Assembly: GCA_016208205.1 (NCBI GenBank)
Contig: JACQYP010000152.1
Span: forward strand, 1 to 5,271
Direction: 5' to 3'
DNA length: 5,271 nt
Source of the DNA: Candidatus Desantisiibacteriota bacterium
Lineage (GTDB): Bacteria; UBA9089; CG2-30-40-21
A model generated the notes under the pieces. That model worked only from the letters and a program-made list of their open reading frames with translations, did not search any database and was not told the origin of the DNA. Positions 1 to 4,172 of the stretch are shown piece after piece; the first letter of the stretch is position 1; each line of letters starts with the position of its first letter. A program made the position numbers and the translations under genes.

Positions 1-114
1 AAGGCTATTTGTCATTATGAACGGAAGGAATTTGGACAGATTAATGATAATGTGGAGTTTTATCTCGTGGAACAGGGCAAGGAAGGAGAGGAGTTACGGA
101 AGTATTTCAAATAG
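1..114 (+). CDS. C-terminal end of an unrecognised protein (partial)
   Basis: The first frame is open from the left edge and ends at a TAG at 112-114, giving 37 residues ending in EELRKYFK. The segment is charged and mixed (several Lys, Glu, Arg) with no membrane segment, so it looks like the end of a soluble domain. It is too short to name. A competing ATG-started frame at 17-232 overlaps the next gene and has no ribosome binding site, so I prefer the left-edge frame. The stop lies 41 nt before the start of the next gene on the same strand, with no terminator visible between them, so the two are probably cotranscribed. Function unknown. Confidence 0.5.
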   Translation, partial: KAICHYERKEFGQINDNVEFYLVEQGKEGEELRKYFK

Positions 115-143
115 GAACAGAGTAAGATTGTATGATAACTGGC

Positions 144-149
144 AGGAGG
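144..149 (+). promoter_or_regulatory. Ribosome binding site that fixes the start at 156
   Basis: A consensus AGGAGG sits 6 nt before the ATG at 156. The upstream in-frame ATG at 132 has no such site and would place this AGGAGG inside the coding region, so 156 is the better start. Confidence 0.8.
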
Positions 150-155
150 ACAATA

Positions 156-2840
156 ATGTATCAATTAATATTAAGACTAATCGGCTCATGGCTTATGGTG
201 GTTTGTTGGTGGGGGCTGTATCTTCAGGATAATTTCCAGCCGTATCAAGTTGGGGTGAATCGATCGTTGCTGTGGCTTTTTCCGTTGGCAATATTGTTGC
301 TGGTGATAAGCAGTTGGCAGAGGCGTAAGGACAGGGGTCAGGGATCAGTGGTCAGGGATCAGGGATCAGAGACTGTTCAAGGGTTAAGTGAATCTCAAGT
401 TTCGACCCCTGAATCCCAGCTCCCGATCTCTGACCTCTGCCTCCTGCCCCCTGACCCCCGACCCCCGATCACTGTCCTGATTTCGACCATAGCCCTTGCC
501 CTGTTGCTTGCCTCAGCATGTATCTCCCTGACCGCCGGCTATCCAACATTCTGCTCCTCATTCCTTAGCCCCCAGGTATCATTTGTCCTGAACCTGTTTG
601 GATTTAATAGCGGGGCAAGTGATGGAATGGTGCTGCTTGATGGAAAAAGGGTGCTGCTTGATTCGGTCAAGGTTGGGTTAGGGCAGATATTGGCGTTTGC
701 ACTGGTCTTCTCAGGCATGGTTGTGCTTGCCCGGATCCCCTGGCACAAGAGGCTGCGATTAATCGTAACAGGCATTGTCTGCCATTACCTGTACCTGATA
801 GCCTATGCTGCGGGGATGGTAATCTTTATCCCAAAAGAGATGTTGCCGGGCATTTCGTTATTTGATACCTTCTGGGGGATGAAGATGTGGCTGGGATTCC
901 TGCCCATCCTACCAGTATGGTTCTGGCTTATGTATAAGCCTTCAGCTATCAGCCTACAGCCTACAGCCTACAGCCTACAGCCTACAGCCTACAGCCTTCT
1001 TATCCTATTATTAGCCTTCTCCATCAGCATGAGCTGTTTCTTCTTTGGGTTCAGCCGTCAGGAAGAGGAAACCGTTATCCTCGTAGATGAGATACACTCA
1101 AAATGGGAGTCAACCCTCAGGGAGTTTAACCATCAGGAATTCGGGATGATGGCAGAAAACAATTATCACTTGTTCCTTGAATACATCTCACATTATCATA
1201 AAACCTTCGTGGTTACCGATGATAATCAGAATTCATCGGTCAAGGGTGTAACTACCTTACACGAGAAGGTGTTAAGTAAGAAGCTATTTGATTCATTGCC
1301 CGGCAAAAGGGTTATCCTTATCCTTAAATGCTTCACCAGATATCCCACAGACGAAGAAGTGAACACAACCGTTCAATTTGTTAAAAATGGGGGGAATATC
1401 CTGTTTATTGGCGACCATACAGATGTATTCTTTATGGATACCTATGTGAACAAGGTTTCTAAGAGGTTTGGGATAGAATTTCTGACCAATGCGGTGTATG
1501 TGGCGACAGGCGGTTGGCCTGTTACAGACAGGAGAAATATGCGGTATCACCCTGTTACCCAATATATGGACAGGTTTGTCTGGGCAACCAGTGATGGTTT
1601 AAAGCTTTCCAGGGGTGCTTTTCCATTGATATTCTCCCCACTTGCCTCGTATACAGACAAGGCAAATTATTACAATAACTACTTTTTTGGTGATACCTCG
1701 TTCAAGCCGGATAACCCCATGGGAATACATGCCATCATGGCTGGAGCTGAATATGGCAAGGGGAAGGTAGTGGCCTGGTCAGATTCCACCTGTTTTAACA
1801 ACGAGATAATGTTTACCGTGGACAGGCGAGGGCTTTTGCAGGGGATATTCAGTTGGTTTTTGCACTCTGGATATGTCAATCCGTTTCCAGTAGTGGCAGT
1901 TGTGGTATTGATCATATTAATCTGGTACATCATACGGTTTCGGGTTAACCTTAAGAGGGCAGGGGCAAGCCCTGCCCCTACGGTCTGGTGGCTGATTATT
2001 GGGATAACAGCTGGCTGGCTGACAGCCATCTGGCTGAATAACATCCTGTATCCTCCCCAAAAGCCGCAGATACCACTTCCGGCCAGGGTATTGCTTGATG
2101 AATCCCATAAGCCGGCAACCTCTCTGACCATGGGCAATATGGAACAGCTGCTGGGAGAAGACAGCTACGAACGATTTTTCTATCATCTTGGCAGATGCAA
2201 ATATTATCCGGAGGTAAACTATCGGCACAGGCTTACTAAGGAAACACTCATGCCCGAGGGTATAGGAAGGGGTCAAGGGGTCGAGGGGTCAAGGGGTCGA
2301 GGGGTCGAGAGATTAAGGGGTCGAGGGGTCAGGGGTCGAGGGTCAAATAAATTGGCAATCAACAGTCCAAAATCTCCGGCTACTGCTTGTCTGGTTATCA
2401 TTACCCCTCGGTCAGGGTTTTCCAGAGATGAGAAGGAGGATGTAGCCGTCTTTGTCAAAAATGGCGGTGGTCTTCTCCTGATTGAGGGTGCAGGGTTTGA
2501 TAAAACTACCATAAATCAGGTTGCCAATACCTTTGGGTTGTATTTCAGGCGAGATCCCCATACCCTTCCAGGGAACAATACCCTTCTTGTCAATCCAACC
2601 TTTGTGGAAGGGGGCAAATCCCTGCTTGTTTATCAAAACATCCCCATTATCTCTTGGGCGAGGCATGGCAAGGGATTGGTGCTTGCTATTGGTGATTCCG
2701 GAATGTTCTCCAACAAGGGTGCCGGATTGTATTCAGAAGGGGTTGTCTGGATGATGAATGATATGATAGAAGCACTCGGGTGTGGGGATGAGAAGGCATT
2801 GGTTGGGCTTGATTGGCAGATGATGGTGAGGGGATGGTAG
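156..2840 (+). CDS. Membrane protein: degenerate exosortase-like region plus two DUF4350/GATase1-like modules
   Basis: 894 aa from ATG 156. Hydrophobic segments lie near residues 4-23, 36-53, 105-125, 174-193, 201-225, 239-259 and 280-298, with two more at about 575-595 and 609-630. Residues 170-260 resemble the exosortase/archaeosortase core: GLGQILAF (174-181) falls where CSGLxxLxAF is expected, PWHKRL (195-200) matches the loop, and IAYAAGMV (215-222) falls where the conserved Arg helix would be. The expected Cys, Arg and His are not seen, so activity is doubtful. Two soluble modules follow: 305-570 (VILVDEIH, NGGNILFIGDH, YGKGKVVAWSDSTCF) and 644-870 (RVLLDESH, NGGGLLLIEGAG, HGKGLVLAIGDSGMF). 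Their matching motifs in the same order suggest an internal duplication and fit DUF4350-type, amidotransferase-like folds; no Cys-His-Glu triad is evident. Five repeat blocks are translated in frame. A sensing or envelope-complex role is only inference. Confidence 0.72.
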   Translation: MYQLILRLIGSWLMVVCWWGLYLQDNFQPYQVGVNRSLLWLFPLAILLLVISSWQRRKDRGQGSVVRDQGSETVQGLSESQVSTPESQLPISDLCLLPPDPRPPITVLISTIALALLLASACISLTAGYPTFCSSFLSPQVSFVLNLFGFNSGASDGMVLLDGKRVLLDSVKVGLGQILAFALVFSGMVVLARIPWHKRLRLIVTGIVCHYLYLIAYAAGMVIFIPKEMLPGISLFDTFWGMKMWLGFLPILPVWFWLMYKPSAISLQPTAYSLQPTAYSLLILLLAFSISMSCFFFGFSRQEEETVILVDEIHSKWESTLREFNHQEFGMMAENNYHLFLEYISHYHKTFVVTDDNQNSSVKGVTTLHEKVLSKKLFDSLPGKRVILILKCFTRYPTDEEVNTTVQFVKNGGNILFIGDHTDVFFMDTYVNKVSKRFGIEFLTNAVYVATGGWPVTDRRNMRYHPVTQYMDRFVWATSDGLKLSRGAFPLIFSPLASYTDKANYYNNYFFGDTSFKPDNPMGIHAIMAGAEYGKGKVVAWSDSTCFNNEIMFTVDRRGLLQGIFSWFLHSGYVNPFPVVAVVVLIILIWYIIRFRVNLKRAGASPAPTVWWLIIGITAGWLTAIWLNNILYPPQKPQIPLPARVLLDESHKPATSLTMGNMEQLLGEDSYERFFYHLGRCKYYPEVNYRHRLTKETLMPEGIGRGQGVEGSRGRGVERLRGRGVRGRGSNKLAINSPKSPATACLVIITPRSGFSRDEKEDVAVFVKNGGGLLLIEGAGFDKTTINQVANTFGLYFRRDPHTLPGNNTLLVNPTFVEGGKSLLVYQNIPIISWARHGKGLVLAIGDSGMFSNKGAGLYSEGVVWMMNDMIEALGCGDEKALVGLDWQMMVRGW
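334..368 (+). repeat. Tandem heptamers GGGATCA (x5) inside the membrane gene
   Basis: Five consecutive 7-nt units: GGGGTCA, GGGATCA, GTGGTCA, GGGATCA, GGGATCA. They encode part of the polar linker at about residues 60-71, right after the second hydrophobic segment. This orientation of the heptamer has no stop codon in any phase, while its complement contains TGA. Similar heptameric low-complexity repeats are known from cyanobacteria and other environmental genomes. Confidence 0.85.
403..472 (-). repeat. Ten heptamers of the same family in inverted orientation
   Basis: Ten contiguous 7-nt units of the YGAYCCC type, from CGACCCC at 403 to CGATCAC at 466-472. They are the complement-strand version of the block at 334-368, 34 nt away, so the pair could fold back in DNA or mRNA. 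They encode the Pro/Leu/Asp-rich linker at residues 83-106, just before the third hydrophobic segment. The units are diverged from one another, most by one to three bases. Confidence 0.85.
943..998 (+). repeat. Tandem heptamers CAGCCTA (x8) inside the membrane gene
   Basis: CAGCTAT, then six identical CAGCCTA units (950-991), then CAGCCTT; a degenerate unit AAGCCTT precedes them at 936. Because 7 and 3 share no factor, the array reads as a 7-residue period (SLQPTAY) at residues 263-281, between two hydrophobic segments. The near identity of the units suggests recent expansion. The reverse orientation would contain TAG. Confidence 0.93.
1957..1979. repeat. Short GC-rich palindromic repeat translated as RAGASPAP
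   Basis: Two alternative hairpins overlap here: GGGCAGGG (1957-1964) with CCCTGCCC (1970-1977), or AGGGGCA (1961-1967) with TGCCCCT (1973-1979). The element resembles the dispersed GTAGGGGCAGGGCTTGCCCC-type repeat common in environmental genomes. It is read in frame as RAGASPAPT, residues 601-609, in the short loop between the last two hydrophobic segments. Confidence 0.75.
2269..2347 (+). repeat. Octamer array GGGGTC(A/G)A inside the second GATase-like module
   Basis: About ten units, mostly 8 nt (GGGGTCAA or GGGGTCGA), with one diverged unit GAGATTAA at 2309 and one 7-nt unit at 2325. They encode a Gly/Arg-rich stretch (GSRGRGVE-like, 8-residue period) at about residues 705-731. The first module, at the matching place before its NGG-containing strand, has no such stretch, so this looks like an insertion into a loop of the second module. 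Confidence 0.9.
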
Positions 2841-3045
2841 GAATTATGGAGGTGAGTAAGGGTAAATGGGTAGTAAATTCATCTATTGGGGCAGAGGGTA
2901 GGGGGACGGTTAGTTTGCGAGTGAGAATAAAGTAAAAACGCAAAGGTAATTGAGGGTCAGCGGATCAGCAGTTCCAGACTTCTGAGCTTAAAAGCTGCGA
3001 CAGGGGTTAATCAGTCTGAATTTTGAAAATAATTCAAATTTTCCC

Positions 3046-3074
3046 TTGACAAATCCAAAAAAATAGTGTATATC
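3046..3074 (+). promoter_or_regulatory. Sigma70-type promoter for the first candidate small RNA
   Basis: A perfect -35 TTGACA (3046-3051) is followed after 17 nt by TATATC (3069-3074), a four-of-six match to TATAAT. An A/T-rich stretch with the inverted repeat TTTGAA/TTCAAA (3022-3038) lies just upstream. Predicted transcription start is near 3081. Confidence 0.6.
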
Positions 3075-3080
3075 TAAAAT

Positions 3081-3245
3081 AGATAAAGAAAATGCGTTTG
3101 TAAGGAGAGATAGAGAAAAGTAAACAAAAAGATTTAAGGGAAAATTTGAGAGGTTGTATTCACTGATTTAGGTGGTCAGTATCGACTTAAACATTTAGAA
3201 AAAATTCCCTTAATACTTTTTAGTTTCTCTACTCTCCTTTTTTTT
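3081..3245 (+). ncRNA. Candidate structured small RNA, about 165 nt
   Basis: The segment from the predicted start to an 8-T run (3238-3245) folds as a nested rod. A closing stem pairs 3102-3115 with 3227-3239 (13 pairs, one bulged A at 3110). Next come 3116-3122 with 3214-3220 (7 pairs), 3134-3142 with 3205-3213 (9 pairs, TTAAGGGAA/TTCCCTTAA), and an inner hairpin ACTGA/TCAGT at 3162-3180. The long stem runs into the T-run, so it would also act as the intrinsic terminator. There is no credible reading frame. The length and rod-like shape recall 6S RNA, but I see no 6S-specific sequence. A miniature inverted-repeat element is an alternative explanation. Confidence 0.5.
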
Positions 3246-3293
3246 GTTGGGAGTGTGGCACCAGCAGCAATTCTCATTTTGATTTTCAGATTT

Positions 3294-3453
3294 ACCGCAG
3301 AGACGCAGAGTTCGCAAAGAAACGCGAGAGAAAGAAGATTATACTCACGAAGGTCATAAATTGTGTTCTGGCTAAATATAATAATGTATCTCTTAGTCTG
3401 GCAAATTCTGAATGTTCTCTGCGTTTTCTCTGCGTTTTTTGCGTCTCTGCGGT
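3294..3453. repeat. Dispersed palindromic repeat with ACCGCAGAGACGC ends
   Basis: The left end ACCGCAGAGACGC (3294-3306) is perfectly inverted at 3441-3453. Inside each end are further CGCAGAGAAA-like motifs (3301-3340, and 3416-3440 as TCTCTGCGTTTTC). This is the well-known environmental repeat whose translation gives spurious peptides such as HRRDAKNAEKTQR and LCELCVSAVN. The centre (about 3340-3410) is AT-rich and has no feature I recognise. Confidence 0.8.
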
Positions 3454-3480
3454 GAAAAAATGTCATAATTAGAATTGCTG

Positions 3481-3545
3481 ATAGTACAGACATTCCTGTC
3501 TGTGAATATCAACTTGTAAATCACAGGCAAGAATGCCTGTGCTAC
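3481..3545. repeat. Paired inverted hairpin repeat (ACAGRCATTC family)
   Basis: Two 25-nt copies in opposite orientation (3481-3505 and 3521-3545) match at 20 of 25 positions. Each is itself a hairpin: ACAGAC/GTCTGT at 3486-3503, and CACAGGCA/TGCCTGTG at 3522-3541. It resembles the common dispersed repeat containing CACAGGCAAGAATGCCTGTG. Confidence 0.8.
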
Positions 3546-3645
3546 CATAGGGAAAATGGGGGCAGCGACTCCATCCCCTCCCCCCAATCTCTTCTGATTG
3601 CTTGTTGTGATATTGTAAAAAGCTCTGTTTTGGGCAGATAATGTG

Positions 3646-3693
3646 TTTTTTTGAAAAAAAACTTGCATTTTTTGAAAAAAATAAAAAAAATGC
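3646..3693 (+). promoter_or_regulatory. Phased A/T tracts (possible UP element) before the second promoter
   Basis: Runs T7 (3646-3652), A8 (3654-3661), T6 (3668-3673), A7 (3675-3681) and A8 (3683-3690) follow one another directly up to the -35 box. Such tracts can bend DNA and act as an UP element. An inverted repeat GCATTTTTT (3665-3673) / AAAAAATGC (3685-3693) abuts the -35 and could also be an operator. Confidence 0.45.
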
Positions 3694-3722
3694 TTGACAC
3701 AATCAAAAGTATATGATATGAT
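3694..3722 (+). promoter_or_regulatory. Strong sigma70-type promoter for the second candidate small RNA
   Basis: A perfect -35 TTGACA (3694-3699), a 17-nt spacer and a five-of-six -10 TATGAT (3717-3722) form a near-consensus promoter. The predicted start is near 3729. No coding region begins downstream before the terminator at 3875-3916. Confidence 0.75.
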
Positions 3723-3728
3723 AAAGGC

Positions 3729-3916
3729 AATAAAAAATGTCTGGCAGTATAGAGATATAGAATTGTTAGAGATTCTATTATATTCAGAACCAGAGGATGG
3801 CTATGATATGGGAGGAGATCATAGCATAACTCTACACCTTATGATACTTCATTGAAACTGGGTTTTTATAGTTGAAAGAAAGGTATAGCAGGCAGATGGG
3901 GCTATCTTTCTTTTTT
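3729..3916 (+). ncRNA. Candidate small RNA, about 190 nt, with three hairpins
   Basis: It runs from a near-consensus promoter to an intrinsic terminator. Predicted hairpins are ATAGAAT/ATTCTAT (3757-3763 with 3772-3778), GCTATGAT/ATCATAGC (3800-3807 with 3818-3825; 8 perfect pairs, loop ATGGGAGGAG), and the terminator stem. The reading frames inside are very short (7 residues from 3737, 10 residues from the ATG at 3797) and lack a ribosome binding site. A trans-acting RNA is plausible. It could also be a terminated leader of the gene at 4173, but the 256 nt between terminator and start argue against a classical riboswitch. I recognise no known family. Confidence 0.5.
3875..3916 (+). terminator. 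Intrinsic terminator of the second small RNA
   Basis: AAAGAAAG (3875-3882) pairs with CTTTCTTT (3906-3913), and ATAGC (3885-3889) with GCTAT (3901-3905), with a 2-nt bulge and an 11-nt loop. The 3' arm runs into a T6 tract (3911-3916). Confidence 0.7.
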
Positions 3917-3953
3917 GTGTCCTCCAAAATCTAAAAAAATAATATAATATGTG

Positions 3954-4000
3954 ATTGTTGTTGATGTGTGTTGGCAATATAACTGTGTTTTAACAACAAT
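3954..4000. repeat. Inverted repeat ATTGTTGTT / AACAACAAT
   Basis: Perfect 9-nt arms (3954-3962 and 3992-4000) are separated by 29 nt. There is no T-run after it. It could be a regulatory site or a repeat remnant; the function is unknown. Confidence 0.4.
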
Positions 4001-4002
4001 TG

Positions 4003-4043
4003 AACCCTCACCCTGTTCCTCTCCCATGAGGAGAGGGAGAAAA
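4003..4043. repeat. Dispersed repeat with CCTCTCC/GGAGAGG hairpin
   Basis: The segment contains CCCTCACCCTG followed by CCTCTCC (4018-4024), loop CATGA and GGAGAGG (4030-4036). It resembles the common CCCTCACCC...CTCTCCC repeat of many bacterial genomes. Confidence 0.65.
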
Positions 4044-4073
4044 TGGTGATTGGGCAGGCAATTTGTTTGTAGT

Positions 4074-4098
4074 AACCGCATTTATGCGGTTGTTTTGT
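4074..4098 (+). terminator. GC hairpin with weak T-tract, possible terminator or attenuator
   Basis: AACCGCAT and ATGCGGTT (4074-4091) form an 8-nt inverted repeat with almost no spacer (effectively a 7-bp stem with a 4-nt loop), followed by GTTTTGTT. The T-tract is interrupted, so termination would be weak. It lies about 75 nt before the next start codon. Confidence 0.35.
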
Positions 4099-4158
4099 TA
4101 CGAATGCAGATGGGGTGTGTTCCCTGTGGTGAATTTGGTATGAATTATAAAACTAATT

Positions 4159-4164
4159 AGGAGG
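4159..4164 (+). promoter_or_regulatory. Ribosome binding site that selects the TTG start at 4173
   Basis: AGGAGG lies 8 nt before TTG 4173. The first ATG in frame (4185) is 20 nt away, too far, and an in-frame TAG at 4158-4160 rules out any earlier start. Confidence 0.75.
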
Positions 4165-4172
4165 AAAAAGAA

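Larger units (their letters stand above)
2841..4172. other. 1.3-kb intergenic island: two candidate small RNAs and dispersed repeats
   Basis: No convincing protein gene is found on either strand. Open frames on the minus strand translate repeat DNA and A/T tracts (for example HRRDAKNAEKTQR and LCELCVSAVN, familiar translations of a dispersed repeat). From left to right it holds: a short tail after the membrane gene with a possible relic of the GGGATCA heptamers at about 2954-2967; a promoter and structured RNA; a large palindromic repeat; a paired hairpin repeat; phased A/T tracts; a second promoter and RNA with terminator; an inverted repeat; a GGAGAGG palindrome; a GC hairpin; and the ribosome binding site of the next gene. 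No terminator with a T-run is visible directly after 2840. Confidence 0.75.

Noticed and set aside
17..232. 71-residue ATG-started frame overlapping the start of the membrane gene
   Set aside because: No ribosome binding site; it overlaps the better-supported left-edge frame and the AGGAGG-led start at 156.
334..998. CRISPR array
   Set aside because: The repeats are 7-nt tandem units with no spacers of constant length; no cas genes are present.
1679..2276. Minus-strand frames of 152 and 119 residues inside the membrane gene
   Set aside because: Shadows of the plus-strand coding region, whose protein has clear domain and membrane patterns.
2846..2935. 29-residue frame starting ATG GAG GTG just after the membrane gene
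   Set aside because: Only a weak ribosome binding site, very short and with no recognisable features; probably chance.
3176..3493. Minus-strand frame of 105 residues
   Set aside because: It translates the dispersed ACCGCAGAGACGC repeat (HRRDAKNAEKTQR, LCELCVSAVN), a classic spurious ORF.
3393..3730. Three overlapping minus-strand frames of 62-91 residues
   Set aside because: They cover repeats and A/T tracts, giving Phe/Lys runs, and run against the strong plus-strand promoter at 3694.
3943..3948. TATAAT as a -10 box for the TIG gene
   Set aside because: No -35 match 15-19 nt upstream and no extended -10; the sequence is simply AT-rich here.
3729..4172. Known riboswitch (for example cyclic-di-GMP, cobalamin or fluoride) controlling the TIG gene
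   Set aside because: No consensus core of these classes was recognised, and the terminator lies 256 nt before the start codon.
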